DNA of 64,000 nt from Halomonas sp. THAF5a (GTDB taxonomy: Bacteria > Pseudomonadota > Gammaproteobacteria > Pseudomonadales > Halomonadaceae), in the NCBI RefSeq assembly GCF_009363755.1, contig NZ_CP045417.1:62001-126000 (forward strand), written 5' to 3'. The translations under genes and the position numbers were made by a program. Of the stretch, positions 17,239 to 26,850 are shown in pieces. Below the pieces are notes generated by a model. It saw only the letters and a program-made list of their open reading frames with translations. It had not been told where the DNA came from and did not search any database. The first letter of the stretch is position 1; each line of letters opens with the position of its first letter.

Positions 17239-18966
17239 TCAGAACGACTCCCACTCGTCGTCTCGTTCGCTCCGGGCGTGTTCCCTGTCACCGCCGCGGC
17301 GTTCCGGCGTCTGGCTCGACATCAGCGATGGCATCCAGCGCGCCAGGTCCTGGGCGTTGGCCTCGTGCGAACGGTCGACCTCGCGCTCGCCGCCCTGCGG
17401 GTCGATCCGGAAATGCGTCACGGCGACCTTGAGCCGGCTGGCCTCGGCCTCCAGCTGGTTGGCCGAGCTGGCCGCCTGCTGGACGAGCTCGGCGTTCTGC
17501 TGGGTGACCTGATCCATCTGGGTGACGGCCTCGTTGACCTGGGCGATGCCGTTGCTCTGCTCGCTGGAGGCGGCGGCGATCTCGTCCATGATGTCGCTGA
17601 CCCGCTGTACCGCCTGGACGATCTCTTCCATGGTCTGGCCGGCCTGGTCGACGCTGGCGGTGCCGGCATCGACCTGCTTGACCGAGGCCTGGATCAGGTC
17701 GCGGATCTCGCTGGCGGCATTGGCGCTGCGGCTGGCCAGGCTGCGCACCTCCTGGGCGACCACGGCGAAGCCGCGGCCGTGTTCGCCCGCCCGGGCCGCC
17801 TCCACCGAGGCGTTGAGCGCCAGGATGTTGGTCTGGAATGCGATGGCGTCGATGGTGCCGATGATCTCCGCCACCCGGTGGGAGCCCCGGCTGATCTCGT
17901 GCATGGTGGTGACCACCTCGCCGACCACTTCGCCGCCCTGGCGGGCGGTGCGGGTGGCCTCGGTGGCGAGCTGGCTGGCCTGCTGGGCGTTCTCGGCGTT
18001 CTGGCCCACGGTGGAGGAGAGCTCCTCCATGCTGGAGGCGGTCTCCTCCAGGGAGGCGGCCTGCTGCTCGGTGCGCGCGGAGAGGTCGTTGTTGCCGCTG
18101 GCGATGCGCTGGGAGCCCTGATAGATCGCCTCGCCGCTGGTGCGCACCTTGCCCACCGTCTCGGCGAGCCCCTGCTGCATCTGCGCGAGCGAGTGATAGA
18201 GCCGCCCGATCTCGTTGTTGCCGCGGCGCGGGATCGCCTGGGCCAGATCGCCCTGCTCCATGCGCTCGAAGTAGCCGACCAGCCGCCCCAGCGGGCGGAT
18301 GACGTTGACGGTCACGCCCCACAGCACCCCGACGATGGTCAGGGCGGCGATGACCAGGGCGGCGATCATCAGCAGTTGCAGCAGGCCGACCTGCTCGAAG
18401 AAGCCATTGTAGAGGGCGCGGCCGTTCTGCTCGGCGGCGACGAAGAAGGTCACCGCGTCGTCGTAGAAGGCCTGGGTGAGCGTCTCCACCGTGTCGTGCA
18501 GGATCGAGAAGGCCTCGGCGCTACCCTCGGTCAGCGCCTGTTGCTGGGGCCGCAGCCCCTCGTTCATCAGCGCCGTGAAGCGCTCCTCCACCGCGGCGAT
18601 CCGGGCCTGCTGCTCCGCCTGGCGCGGCAGGGCCAGGAACTCCCGGAAGGTCGCCTCGACCGCGTCGAGCTCCTCGCCCAGCGACTCGGCCTCGGCCTTC
18701 ACCGTCTCCCGCTCTTCCGGCCACACGGCCTGGGCGAGGCGCGCGTGGAGGTTGCGCAGCTCCATCTGCGCGAACAGCATCTGCGTATTGGCGCGATTCA
18801 GCGCCGAGACCTGGTCCACGTTGACCCGGTTGAGGGTCTGCAGCGACGACTCGCTGTAGCGCACGCTGTAGAGGCCCAGCCCGCTCAGCACCAGCACCAG
18901 GGCGGCGAAGACCGTGAGCACCAGGCTCCAGCTGACCCGCACGGTCATGTTGTCGAGAAGCTTCAC
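17239..18966 (-). CDS. Methyl-accepting chemotaxis protein, four-helix sensor
   Basis: This is a 575-residue receptor. Order: membrane segment about 9-31, a helical periplasmic sensor about 35-190, second membrane segment about 192-218, HAMP about 220-275 and a signalling coiled coil with [21 protein letters not shown]. The tail DDEWESF resembles the CheR/CheB tether. The periplasmic part starts with [22 protein letters not shown], written here as a TarH-like helix lacking any recognisable amino-acid-binding arginine set. The ligand is unknown. A short hairpin (GCCGCC and GGCGGC near 17209-17223) follows the gene without a T-run. Confidence 0.94.
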   Translation of the reverse strand: MKLLDNMTVRVSWSLVLTVFAALVLVLSGLGLYSVRYSESSLQTLNRVNVDQVSALNRANTQMLFAQMELRNLHARLAQAVWPEERETVKAEAESLGEELDAVEATFREFLALPRQAEQQARIAAVEERFTALMNEGLRPQQQALTEGSAEAFSILHDTVETLTQAFYDDAVTFFVAAEQNGRALYNGFFEQVGLLQLLMIAALVIAALTIVGVLWGVTVNVIRPLGRLVGYFERMEQGDLAQAIPRRGNNEIGRLYHSLAQMQQGLAETVGKVRTSGEAIYQGSQRIASGNNDLSARTEQQAASLEETASSMEELSSTVGQNAENAQQASQLATEATRTARQGGEVVGEVVTTMHEISRGSHRVAEIIGTIDAIAFQTNILALNASVEAARAGEHGRGFAVVAQEVRSLASRSANAASEIRDLIQASVKQVDAGTASVDQAGQTMEEIVQAVQRVSDIMDEIAAASSEQSNGIAQVNEAVTQMDQVTQQNAELVQQAASSANQLEAEASRLKVAVTHFRIDPQGGEREVDRSHEANAQDLARWMPSLMSSQTPERRGGDREHARSERDDEWESF

Positions 18967-19018
18967 ACGATTCTCCTGTGGTCGGGCGGCCGTGGCCGCC
19001 CCGGTGATTGAAGGGCCG

Positions 19019-20641
19019 TCAGGCCTCGGCCGGCTCGCGCGTCTCGTGCTCCGCGGGCCTGGTGAGCCCGGCGGCCGGCGCGGTGTCCTCGTCGCCGGGC
19101 GTGGCGACGCGGAAATGCGCCACTCGTTCGCGCAGGTGCTGCGCCCTGGCCGTGAGGCGCCGCGCGGTGTCGGTGTTGCCCTCCACCAGGCCGGCGTTCT
19201 GCTGGGTCATGCGATCCATCTGGGTGACCGCCACGCCCACCTGCTCGATGCCCTGGCTCTGTTCTCGGGTGGCGGTGGAGACCTCGTCCATCAGGGCGCT
19301 GAGCTGGTCGATGTCCCGGGCCATGCCGGCGATCAGCGCATCGGTCTCCTTCACCTTGCGCGTGCCCTCGACGACCTTGGCGTCGGAGCGCTCGATCAGC
19401 GCCTTGATCTCGTGGGTCGCCGTGGCCGAGCGGCTGGCCAGGTTGCGCACCTCCTCGGCGACCACCGCGAAGCCGCGGCCGTGCTCGCCCGCCCGGGCCG
19501 CCTCCACCGAGGCGTTGAGCGCCAGGATGTTGGTCTGGAAGGCGATGGCGTCGATGGTGTCGACGATGGTGGTCATCTGGGTCGCGCTGTCGTTGATCTC
19601 GGTGATGGCGCCCACCACGTCCTCCATCGCCGCCCGGCCGCGTGCGGCGTTGGCGGAGGTGTCGCCGGCCAGGGTGCTGGCCCGCTCGGTGTGCTCGGCG
19701 TTGTGGTGCACCGTGGTCGTCAGCTCCTCCATGCTCGAGGCGGTCTCGGCCAGGGCCGCGGCCTGCTGCTCGGTGCGCGTGGCCAGCTCGTCGTTGCCGG
19801 CGCCGAGGGCGTCCACCTCGCCGTTCACGGCGTCGCTGTCGCGGTGGATTTCGCCGATGGTGGTGGCCAGGGCGCGGCGCATGCGCTCGATGTCGTAGAG
19901 CAGGCTGCCCCGGTCACCGCCGCGCAGCCGCACCTCCCGGGTGAGATCGCCGTCGGCGATGATGCCGACCGCCTCGGCGGCATAGCGCGGGTCGCCGCCC
20001 AGGGCGCGGGTCACGCCGCGGATCACCATCATCATCAGCAGGCTCACCGGCACGCCGATGACCAGCAGGGCCAGCAGGGTGCGGGTCAGCGAGGCGATGA
20101 AGGCGGCATCGATGTCGTCGATGTAGACGCCGGTGCCGACGATCCAGCCCCAGGGGGCGAAGCGCTCGTGGTAGGAGGACTTCGGGATGGGCTCGCTGCC
20201 CTCCTCGTGCTCCCAGAGGTAGTCGACGTAGCCGTCGTCCCGGGCGACGTCCTCGGCGAACTCGCGGAACAGGTAGCGGTCCTCGACGTTCTGGAAGTCG
20301 CCCACCTCGGTGCCCACCGGCAGGCGCGGATGGCTGAGCAGGGCATAGTCGTCGTCGAAGATGTAGAAGTAGCCGCGCCCCTCGTCGTAGCGCATGGCCT
20401 TGATCAGCGAGGCGGCCTGGGCCTTGGCCACCTCGGGGGCGAGCTCGCCGGCCGCGACCCGCTCGGCCTGGCCCTCGAGGGTCGACATCGCCAGGTCGAC
20501 ATAGACCTCGAGTGCCGCACGGCGCTCGTCGAGCATGGTCTGGCGGGTCTCCCAGGCGTTCCAGCCGACCATCAGCAGCATGGCCAGCCAGATGAGTCCG
20601 AGTGATCCCCACAGCTTTTGTGTTGTTGTCAGTTGCCGCAT
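19019..20641 (-). CDS. Methyl-accepting chemotaxis protein with single-Cache sensor
   Basis: This is a 540-residue receptor. A membrane segment (about 10-28) is followed by an extracytoplasmic single Cache domain (about 35-185; [18 protein letters not shown], then [15 protein letters not shown]). After it come a second membrane segment (about 190-212), HAMP and the signalling coiled coil with [21 protein letters not shown]. Cache domains usually bind small organic acids or amino acids. Unlike the other three receptors here it ends in [12 protein letters not shown], with no tether pentapeptide, so it probably depends on neighbouring receptors for methylation. It is the first receptor after cheW. 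Confidence 0.94.
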   Translation of the reverse strand: MRQLTTTQKLWGSLGLIWLAMLLMVGWNAWETRQTMLDERRAALEVYVDLAMSTLEGQAERVAAGELAPEVAKAQAASLIKAMRYDEGRGYFYIFDDDYALLSHPRLPVGTEVGDFQNVEDRYLFREFAEDVARDDGYVDYLWEHEEGSEPIPKSSYHERFAPWGWIVGTGVYIDDIDAAFIASLTRTLLALLVIGVPVSLLMMMVIRGVTRALGGDPRYAAEAVGIIADGDLTREVRLRGGDRGSLLYDIERMRRALATTIGEIHRDSDAVNGEVDALGAGNDELATRTEQQAAALAETASSMEELTTTVHHNAEHTERASTLAGDTSANAARGRAAMEDVVGAITEINDSATQMTTIVDTIDAIAFQTNILALNASVEAARAGEHGRGFAVVAEEVRNLASRSATATHEIKALIERSDAKVVEGTRKVKETDALIAGMARDIDQLSALMDEVSTATREQSQGIEQVGVAVTQMDRMTQQNAGLVEGNTDTARRLTARAQHLRERVAHFRVATPGDEDTAPAAGLTRPAEHETREPAEA

Positions 20642-20656
20642 CGTGCCGCCTCTCGC

Positions 20657-20688
20657 GGGTCATTGGGTCATTGGGTCATCGCGTCATG
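20657..20688. repeat. Four tandem 8-bp repeats
   Basis: GGGTCATT, GGGTCATT, GGGTCATC and GCGTCATG follow one another directly between cheW and the Cache receptor gene; another GGGTCATT lies at 20703-20710 over the cheW stop codon. The array may expand or contract by slippage and would then change the spacing upstream of the receptor gene. Confidence 0.6.
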
Positions 20689-20705
20689 ATGGGGCCGGTC
20701 GAGGG

Positions 20706-21203
20706 TCATTCGCCGGCGGAGTCGACCAGGGCCATCTCCTCGCTGGTCAGCAGCTTGTCGATGTCGACCAGCACCAGCATGCGGTCCTCGAGGCTGCCCA
20801 GGCCGCTCAGGAAGTCGGAGGAGAGGGTGACGCCGAACTCCGGGGCCGGCTTGATCTGCTCGGGGGTGAGGGTCATGACGTCCGAGACGCCGTCCACCAC
20901 GATGCCCACCACTCGCTCGCCGACGTTGACCACGATCACCACCGTCTGGCCGCCGTACTCGACGTGCTCGAGGTGGAACTTGATGCGCAGGTCGACGATC
21001 GGGACGATGATGCCGCGCAGGTTGGTCACGCCCTTGATGAACGCCGGGGCATTGGCGATACGGGTGACGTTCTCGTAGCCACGGATCTCCTGCACCTTGA
21101 GGATGTCGATGGCGTACTCCTCCTCGCCCAGCGAGAACACCAGGAACTCGCGGTTGTGGGCCTCGGAGGCGGCGTGCTCGGCGTTGCGTGTCAGGCTGGT
21201 CAT
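20706..21203 (-). CDS. cheW: Chemotaxis coupling protein CheW
   Basis: CheW links receptors to CheA in the sensory array. The 165-residue protein shows the CheW beta-barrel pattern: [21 protein letters not shown], then [16 protein letters not shown], and [16 protein letters not shown]. The ATG at 21203 overlaps the cheA stop as ATGA, so the two are translationally coupled. The start also has GGAG nine bases upstream inside cheA. Confidence 0.98.
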   Translation of the reverse strand: MTSLTRNAEHAASEAHNREFLVFSLGEEEYAIDILKVQEIRGYENVTRIANAPAFIKGVTNLRGIIVPIVDLRIKFHLEHVEYGGQTVVIVVNVGERVVGIVVDGVSDVMTLTPEQIKPAPEFGVTLSSDFLSGLGSLEDRMLVLVDIDKLLTSEEMALVDSAGE

Positions 21204-23356
21204 GATGGGACTCCCTCGTTGCGGAACAGCGTTGAGTGATCGGAGGCGTGCTGCGGGCGACGCGCTTCCTTCTTGGCACGGTTGAGGCGGTGCAGGTCGG
21301 CGATGTCGAGGATCAGTGCCACGCTGCCGTCGCCGAGGATGGTCGCCGCCGAGACGCCAGGCACCTTGCGATAGTTGGTCTCGAGGTTCTTCACCACCAC
21401 CTGCTGCTGCCCGATCAGGTCGTCCACCAGCAGGGCGTAGCGGCGCCCCTCGCCCTGGACGATCACCGCGATGGTCTCGTCGAGCTCGGTCTTGGCGTCC
21501 GCCACGTCCAGCGCCGCGTGCACGGCGACCACCGGCAGGTACTCGTCGCGGACCTTGAGCACCACGTCGTCGCCGGCCATGGCGTAGAGGTCCTCGCGGG
21601 AGGGCTGCAGGGACTCGAGCACGGTGGAGAGCGGCAGGATGAAGACCTCGTTGCCCACCTTGATCGACATGCCGTCGAGGATCGCCAGGGTCAGCGGCAG
21701 CACGATCCGCGTGGTGGTGCCCTGGCCCTTGCGGGACACGATCTCGACGTGGCCGCCCATGCCCTGGATGTTGCGCTTGACCACGTCCATGCCCACGCCG
21801 CGACCGGAGACGTCGCTGACCTCCTTGGCGGTGGAGAAGCCGGGGGCGAAGATCAGCTGCCACACCTCGTCGTCGCTCATGGTGTCGGAGACCGCCAGGC
21901 CGCTGTCGCGGGCCTTGGCGAGCAGCTTGTCGCGATCCAGGCCGGCGCCGTCGTCGATCACCTCGATAAGGATGTTGCCGCCCTGGTGCTGGGCCGAGAG
22001 GGTCAGGCGGCCGGTGCTCGGCTTGCCCGCCGCCTCGCGGGTCTCCGGGGCCTCGATGCCGTGGTCGAGGCTGTTGCGGACCAGGTGGGTGAGCGGATCG
22101 ATGATGCGCTCGGTGAGGCTCTTGTCGAGTTCGGTGGACTCGCCCTCGGTGACCAGTTCCACGTCCTTGTCGAGCTTGCCGGCGAGGTCGCGGACCAGGC
22201 GCGGGTAGCGACTGAACACGTAGTCCATGGGCACCATGCGTACCGACATCACTGCCTCCTGGAGGTCCCGGGCGTTGCGCTGCAACAGGCTCATGCCGTT
22301 GAGCAGGCCGCCGTGGGCGACGCCGTCCAGCTCGCTGACGGTCTGGTCGAGCATCGACTGGGTGATGATCAGCTCGCCCACCAGGTTGATGATCTGGTCG
22401 ACCTTGTCCACCGAGACGCGGATCGAGCTGGACTCCCCCCCCGCCTTGGCCTTCTTCGCCTTGGGCTTGCCGCCCTCCGGCCTCGCATCTGATGCCTTGG
22501 CACCCTCCTTCGGGGCCGGCGCTTGTGCGGCGTTCGCCTCGGCGGGCGTCTCCGGCGGGTGCGTCTCCCGGGCGGCGGAACCCCCGGGGACCGACGCCCC
22601 GGTGTGCTCCGGGGTCGCCTGGGCCTCCGGGGCGGCGACCCGGACCTCCAGCTGGTCGGGCTCGACGATGAAGCACATCACCGCCTCGATGTCGTCGCCG
22701 CCGGTCGTGGTCAGGAGCGTGACTTCGTAGCGGGTCTCGTCGCCGTGCAGCGCCTGCACCGTGCCGAGCTGGGCGAGCTCCTCCACCAGCAGGCCGCGAT
22801 CCTTCTCGCCGACGTTCAGCAGGGCCACGGTCAGCGTCTGCTCGCCCGAGGCGGTCGACGCCTTCCCGGCGGCGGGGTTGCACTCGGGCTCGGGCGCTGC
22901 CTGCTCCGGCTCCGACGGCGCCTTACTCGGGGCGGCCGGGGTGCCGCTGGCCGCTTCGAGCTCCTGGCCGATCTCCTCCAGCGCCAGCTGCTGCAGGGTC
23001 TGGCAGATCCGCGCGAAGGCCTCCTGGTCGGGCACTTCCTCGTTGCGATAGGCGTCCAGCTGGTCGTGGAGCATGTCCTTGGTTTCCAGAAAGGTGTCGA
23101 CGATGTCCCGGCGCAGGGTCAGCTCCCCGCGGCGCGTGTGATCGAGCAGGTTCTCGAAGAGGTGCGTGGTCTTCTGCAGCACGTCGAAGCCGAAGGTGCC
23201 GGCGCCGCCCTTGATCGAGTGCGCGGCCCGGAAGATGGCGTTGAGCTGCTCGGCGTCCGGCGCCTCGAGGTCGATCTCGAGCAGGTGGCGCTCCATGTCG
23301 GCGAGCAGCTCCTCGGCCTCCTCGAAGAAGGTTTCATAGAAATCGGTGATATCCAT
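21200..23356 (-). CDS. cheA: Chemotaxis histidine kinase CheA
   Basis: CheA phosphorylates CheY and CheB in response to receptors. The 718 residues split into an HPt domain with phospho-acceptor H46 ([13 protein letters not shown]), a CheY/CheB-binding P2 region (about 170-235), and a long Ala/Pro/Glu linker. A dimerisation domain starts near 310 ([20 protein letters not shown]). The ATPase domain carries an N box [11 protein letters not shown], a G1-like [11 protein letters not shown] and the G2 box GRGVGMDVV, and a CheW-like regulatory domain covers about 575-710. Length is slightly above E. coli CheA because of the linker. It lies 46 bases after motB in the motA operon. Confidence 0.98.
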   Translation of the reverse strand: MDITDFYETFFEEAEELLADMERHLLEIDLEAPDAEQLNAIFRAAHSIKGGAGTFGFDVLQKTTHLFENLLDHTRRGELTLRRDIVDTFLETKDMLHDQLDAYRNEEVPDQEAFARICQTLQQLALEEIGQELEAASGTPAAPSKAPSEPEQAAPEPECNPAAGKASTASGEQTLTVALLNVGEKDRGLLVEELAQLGTVQALHGDETRYEVTLLTTTGGDDIEAVMCFIVEPDQLEVRVAAPEAQATPEHTGASVPGGSAARETHPPETPAEANAAQAPAPKEGAKASDARPEGGKPKAKKAKAGGESSSIRVSVDKVDQIINLVGELIITQSMLDQTVSELDGVAHGGLLNGMSLLQRNARDLQEAVMSVRMVPMDYVFSRYPRLVRDLAGKLDKDVELVTEGESTELDKSLTERIIDPLTHLVRNSLDHGIEAPETREAAGKPSTGRLTLSAQHQGGNILIEVIDDGAGLDRDKLLAKARDSGLAVSDTMSDDEVWQLIFAPGFSTAKEVSDVSGRGVGMDVVKRNIQGMGGHVEIVSRKGQGTTTRIVLPLTLAILDGMSIKVGNEVFILPLSTVLESLQPSREDLYAMAGDDVVLKVRDEYLPVVAVHAALDVADAKTELDETIAVIVQGEGRRYALLVDDLIGQQQVVVKNLETNYRKVPGVSAATILGDGSVALILDIADLHRLNRAKKEARRPQHASDHSTLFRNEGVPS

Positions 23357-23402
23357 GCGCGTATCCCCACCCAGGAATGGTTGTCGCCCCTCAGGGTCGT
23401 GG

Positions 23403-24347
23403 TTATTCGTTACCGAGCGCTTCCTGCAGGCTGCGGTTGAATCGCTCCAGCGGCGCCTCGTCGCCGACGCTTCCCGGCGGCCGGCCGAGCGGTGACGGCG
23501 TACCGGCCCCGTCGAGCACGCCCGGCGAGCGGATGCGCGTGGCGACCTCGCGGAACAGCACCAGCAGCTCGATGCGGCGATTGACGGGATCGCTGGCCTC
23601 GCTGCCGGGCATCACGATCCGGTCGGCGAAGCCCGAGACTCGCAGCAGCTTGGCCGGGTTGAGTCCTCCGGCCACCAGCTCCCGGCGCGAGGCGTTGGCG
23701 CGGTCGCTCGAGAGCTCCCAGTTGCCGTAGCCGCGGTAGCCGTTGAGATAGGCCAGGCTGTCGGTGTGGCCGCTGATGCTGAGGTCGTTGGGCAGCTCGT
23801 TGAGCAGCGGCGCCATGGTGCGCAGCAGGTCGCGCATGTAGGGCGCGACCCGGGCGCTGCCCAGCTCGAACATCGGGCGCTGCTCGGTGTCGAGCAGCTG
23901 GATGCGCAGGCCCTCGGGGGTCATGTCGAAGCGCAGTTGCTGCTGCAGCTGGCGCAGGTCCGGATCCACCGCGATGGCGCTCTCGATGCGCTGCTGGAGG
24001 TCGCGAAAGGCGCGGCGCTGCCGATCGCTGGGACGGGTCTGGGTGCGCAGGTCGATGCGGGCCCGCTCGCCTTCTGCATGCACCGGGTCGGGGCCGCCGC
24101 CCGGGATCACGTTGGGGCTGCGCGCTGCGCCGTCACCGCCGCTGATGGCGGTCAGCAGCGGGGTGCGAAAGTACTCGGAGATGGCCTCACGCTGGCGCTG
24201 GTCGGACTGCGAGAGGATCCACATGACCAGGAACAGCGCCATCAGGGCCGTCATGAAGTCCGCCAGGGCGATCTTCCAGCTGCCGCCGTGGTGTCGATGG
24301 ACGACCTTCTTGCGGCGGATGATGATGGGTCTGCGGTTCTGACTCAT
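23403..24347 (-). CDS. motB: Flagellar stator protein MotB
   Basis: MotB anchors the stator to peptidoglycan and carries the ion-conducting aspartate. The 314-residue protein has a short basic cytoplasmic start, one membrane segment (about 27-47) with the key Asp in ADFMTALMALFLVMWIL, and an OmpA-like peptidoglycan-binding domain (about 150-270; SISGHTDSLAYLNG, then NWELSSDRANASRREL). The transmembrane sequence follows the enteric proton type rather than the sodium-type PomB pattern. It overlaps motA by four bases. Confidence 0.98.
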   Translation of the reverse strand: MSQNRRPIIIRRKKVVHRHHGGSWKIALADFMTALMALFLVMWILSQSDQRQREAISEYFRTPLLTAISGGDGAARSPNVIPGGGPDPVHAEGERARIDLRTQTRPSDRQRRAFRDLQQRIESAIAVDPDLRQLQQQLRFDMTPEGLRIQLLDTEQRPMFELGSARVAPYMRDLLRTMAPLLNELPNDLSISGHTDSLAYLNGYRGYGNWELSSDRANASRRELVAGGLNPAKLLRVSGFADRIVMPGSEASDPVNRRIELLVLFREVATRIRSPGVLDGAGTPSPLGRPPGSVGDEAPLERFNRSLQEALGNE

Positions 24348-25216
24348 GCGCCGCCGTCACCCGCCCGGGCAGTGCGAACGTACTCCTCGAGCTCACTGAA
24401 GCCGGGGCGCTCTTCGGTGTGCAGCGCCTTGCGGCCGAACTCCACGGCGAGCTGGGGGGCATAGCCGTGGAGGCTCGCCAGCAGGGTGACGCGCATGCAC
24501 TGGAGGATCTTTTCCACCTCCTTGGCCTGACGCTCGACGCGACTCGCCAGGGGGTTGACGAAGCCGTAGCCGGCGAGAATGCCGAGGAAGGTCCCGACCA
24601 GGGCGTGGGCGATCATCTGGCCCATCTCGTCGGGGGCCGCATCGGCCGTGCTCAGCGCCTTCACCACGCCCATCACCGCCGCCACGATGCCGAAGGCCGG
24701 CATGGCGTCCCCCACCTTGGCGATGGCATCGGCCGGGACATGGGCCTCCTGTTCGAAGGCCTCGATCTCATGGAGCATCAGCTCGTCGAGCTCCATGGGA
24801 TCCATGCTGCCGCTGACCATCAGGCGCAGATAGTCGATGAGGAAGGCCATGATCAGCGGGTCGGCGAGGACCCGGGGGTGCTCATTGAACAGCACGCTCT
24901 CCTGGGGATTATCGATGTCGCGCTCGATGCCCAGCATGCCGTCGCGGCGAATCTTCGTGAGCATCTTGTACTGCAGCGCGAGCAGCTCCATGTAGAGCGC
25001 CTTGTCGTACTTGTTGGAGCGGCGCAGCCGGCCGAAGATGCGAAAGGTGGCCTTGATCGCCTTGCCATTGTTGGCGGCGATGAAGGCGCCGATGCCGGCA
25101 CCGCCGATCATCAGGAATTCCGTCGGCTGAAAGAGCGGACCCAGGTGGCCGCCCGCCAGGGCGAAGCCCCCGAACACGGAGAGGATGACGACGAGGTAGC
25201 CGATGGGTATTAACAC
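24344..25216 (-). CDS. motA: Flagellar stator protein MotA
   Basis: MotA forms the rotating part of the stator ring and pushes on FliG. The 290 residues include four membrane segments (about 4-22, 33-52, 170-190 and 202-222) and the large cytoplasmic loop with charged residues that contact FliG. Conserved stretches include GAGIGAFIAANNGKAIKAT and PAFGIVAAVMGVVKAL. The start is GTG at 25216. A sigma-28 promoter lies 44 bases upstream, so the long motA-motB-cheA-cheW-receptor-cheR transcript is a late flagellar operon. Confidence 0.98.
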   Translation of the reverse strand: MLIPIGYLVVILSVFGGFALAGGHLGPLFQPTEFLMIGGAGIGAFIAANNGKAIKATFRIFGRLRRSNKYDKALYMELLALQYKMLTKIRRDGMLGIERDIDNPQESVLFNEHPRVLADPLIMAFLIDYLRLMVSGSMDPMELDELMLHEIEAFEQEAHVPADAIAKVGDAMPAFGIVAAVMGVVKALSTADAAPDEMGQMIAHALVGTFLGILAGYGFVNPLASRVERQAKEVEKILQCMRVTLLASLHGYAPQLAVEFGRKALHTEERPGFSELEEYVRTARAGDGGA

Positions 25217-25259
25217 TGCCGGTATCCCTAGCGAGACGATGAATGATGGTCTTCATCGG

Positions 25260-25286
25260 ATATCGGCGGTCACGCGCGAGACTTGA
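25260..25286 (-). promoter_or_regulatory. Sigma-28 promoter of motA operon
   Basis: Minus strand: TCAAGTCT (25286-25279), 11-base spacer, GCCGATAT (25267-25260). The expected transcript starts about 35 bases before the motA GTG. Confidence 0.88.
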
Positions 25287-25336
25287 GGGGGCGTGCAACT
25301 CGTGGCGGAAAAGTCGCGGTGGCGCTGCAGCGCGCG

Positions 25337-25362
25337 GCCGGGCCTGTGGGGTCAGGCCCGGC
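25337..25362 (-). other. Strong hairpin over the flhC stop codon
   Basis: GCCGGGCCTG (25337-25346) pairs perfectly with CAGGCCCGGC (25353-25362) around a six-base loop, and includes part of the flhC stop codon. A second short palindrome, GCGCTGCAGCGC (25323-25334), follows. A run of four T residues comes only about 20 bases later, so termination of the flhDC message is possible but not certain. Confidence 0.5.
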
Positions 25363-25924
25363 GGTGGTCGAGCGTTGCCGGCGTCGGCTCGGGCTCCGCT
25401 TCCTGCCGGCGCTTACGGGTCTTGCCGGCTCGCGAGGGGGGCTGACAGATGCCGCAGACATAGTCATGGGTCGGGCTGTGGGCGTGCGCCACGAAGTGGC
25501 CGCCACAGCGGGTGCAGGCCGAGAGCTGCAGCAGGTCGCTCTCGAAGAAGCGCACCAGGGTCCAGGCGCGAGTCAGGCCCAGCACCGTGTCGGCGCCGTC
25601 GATCTCCACCTGCTCGGCATAGAGCCGATAGGCCTTGATGAAGGCCTCCATACGCTCGCAGCCCTGATCCTCCTGGAGGCGCAGGAAGACGTTGTAGAAC
25701 AGTGAGGAGTGGATGTTCGGCATCCAGGTGATGAACCAGTCCGTGGAGAAGGGCAGCATGCCCTTGGGCGGTGACATGCCGCGTATCTCCTTGAACAGGC
25801 GGATCAGCCGGGCCCGGCTCAGGTCGGTCTCGGTCTCCAGCACCTGCAGGCGGGCGCCGAGTTCGATCAGATCGATGGCCAGCTGCACCTGCTGCATTTC
25901 CTCGACCAGGCTCTTGCAGGACAT
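25352..25924 (-). CDS. flhC: Flagellar master regulator subunit FlhC
   Basis: FlhC with FlhD forms the D4C2 activator that turns on class 2 flagellar promoters. The 190-residue length is normal. The C-terminal zinc cluster is visible as CTRCGG...CGIC. Core motifs include ARLQVLETETDLSRARLIRLFKE as a DNA-contacting helix set and the conserved KGMLPFSTDWF. The tail after the zinc site is basic, then acidic and proline-rich. It begins three bases after flhD. Confidence 0.98.
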   Translation of the reverse strand: MSCKSLVEEMQQVQLAIDLIELGARLQVLETETDLSRARLIRLFKEIRGMSPPKGMLPFSTDWFITWMPNIHSSLFYNVFLRLQEDQGCERMEAFIKAYRLYAEQVEIDGADTVLGLTRAWTLVRFFESDLLQLSACTRCGGHFVAHAHSPTHDYVCGICQPPSRAGKTRKRRQEAEPEPTPATLDHRRA

Positions 25925-25927
25925 CGC

Positions 25928-26254
25928 CTACTGCTCCCCGGCGGGCGAGGCCGCCGATCGGGACGCCATCATCAGCGATGCGTGGAACTGGCTGAGGCCC
26001 TGTTCCCGGGGATTATGGGTCAGCTGGCGCAGCTGTTCGGCGCTGTCGTGCCCGAAGTGGCAGAGCAGCTGGTTGATGCGCGATAGCCGCGTCAGCTGGC
26101 GCGCGTTGAGCTCCTGAAGGAGATCCGCCAGTTCGTCGTCGATCTTGAGGCGAAACTTGGCCGTGGCCCGATCCTCGTTGATCAGGCGCTGAGCGAGCAG
26201 GAGGTAGGCGAGGTTCATCTCATGAATCTCGTCGATATGGCTGTTGATCTGCAT
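25928..26254 (-). CDS. flhD: Flagellar master regulator subunit FlhD
   Basis: FlhD is the partner of FlhC. The 108-residue protein has the standard FlhD helices: EIHEMNLAYLLLAQRLINED, then LRLTHNP-type text seen here as LRQLTHNPREQGLSQFHASL. AGGA lies seven bases before the ATG. FlhDC, rather than FleQ/FlrA, at the head of this cluster places its flagellar hierarchy with enterics and Halomonas-like bacteria. Confidence 0.97.
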   Translation of the reverse strand: MQINSHIDEIHEMNLAYLLLAQRLINEDRATAKFRLKIDDELADLLQELNARQLTRLSRINQLLCHFGHDSAEQLRQLTHNPREQGLSQFHASLMMASRSAASPAGEQ

Positions 26255-26559
26255 GACTTCCTGTCGACTCCCAACCGTGATGGCATGGACGTGCGCCGAT
26301 GACCGCTGCTCCGCTATACCAGCGCGGCATGGCCGAGCAGCGTCTTCCGGGGGGGAGTATTGTCAGCGCTTGGGGGGGGATGCAATCGTGCGGCAGGGCA
26401 TTCTGGCGTGGGGCGATCGCCAGAATTGGTGTTACCTAATAAAAAAGATGAGGAAAATCATGCTTCTTGGACTGTATCTCCAAAATTAAATCAAACTTAG
26501 TTTTTTACAAAAGCTTACATAGATTGCCGCGATGAAACCCATAGCGATTGCCTATTGCG
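26255..26559 (-). promoter_or_regulatory. A+T-rich flhDC control region
   Basis: This 305-base gap between fhlB and flhD holds no gene. Bases 26461-26520 are only 28% G+C (17 of 60), far below the surrounding DNA, and are the likely promoter area, but no single -35/-10 pair stands out. A 9-bp inverted repeat, ATTCTGGCG (26400-26408) and CGCCAGAAT (26418-26426), is a candidate operator. Two G tracts, seven at 26349-26355 and eight at 26372-26379, read as C tracts in the flhDC leader. The sequence fits a heavily regulated promoter with a long leader. Confidence 0.6.
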
Positions 26560-26850
26560 CTAGCTGACTGGCGGCGGCGCTGCCTCGGGCGCTTGTTCAT
26601 ATACCCAGACCAGCAGCTCCGCGATGACCTGGTAGAGTCGCGGGGGGATCGCCTCATCCAGGTCCAGCTGCATCAGCAGGCCGACCAGCTCCGGCGCGTC
26701 ATGCACGTGGATCCCCTGGCGGTGCGCTTCGGCGATGATGCGCTCGGCCAGCTCGCCATACCCCTGGGCCACGACTCTTGGGGCGTCATTGGCGTCGTGG
26801 TAGGCCAGGGCAACGGCCTGGCGGCGTCCCCGCGTGGGATGATCGCTCAT
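26560..26850 (-). CDS. fhlB: FlhB C-terminal-domain homologue (FhlB type)
   Basis: This 96-residue protein matches the cytoplasmic domain of FlhB without the membrane part: QAVALAYHDANDAPRVVAQGYGELAERII, read in segments AVALAY, PRVVAQG and ELVGLLMQLDLDEAIPPRLYQ. The autocleavage motif NPTH is missing. Such proteins are often encoded near a FliK-like gene and can partly replace the cleaved FlhB domain or tune substrate switching; that role is inferred. It overlaps the FliK-like gene by four bases and is the last gene of the fliS operon. Confidence 0.85.
   Translation of the reverse strand: MSDHPTRGRRQAVALAYHDANDAPRVVAQGYGELAERIIAEAHRQGIHVHDAPELVGLLMQLDLDEAIPPRLYQVIAELLVWVYEQAPEAAPPPVS

Noticed and set aside
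18984..19001. GGGCGGCC/GGCCGCCC hairpin before a receptor gene as terminator
   Set aside because: Loop of two bases and no T-run; it is probably a chance GC palindrome.
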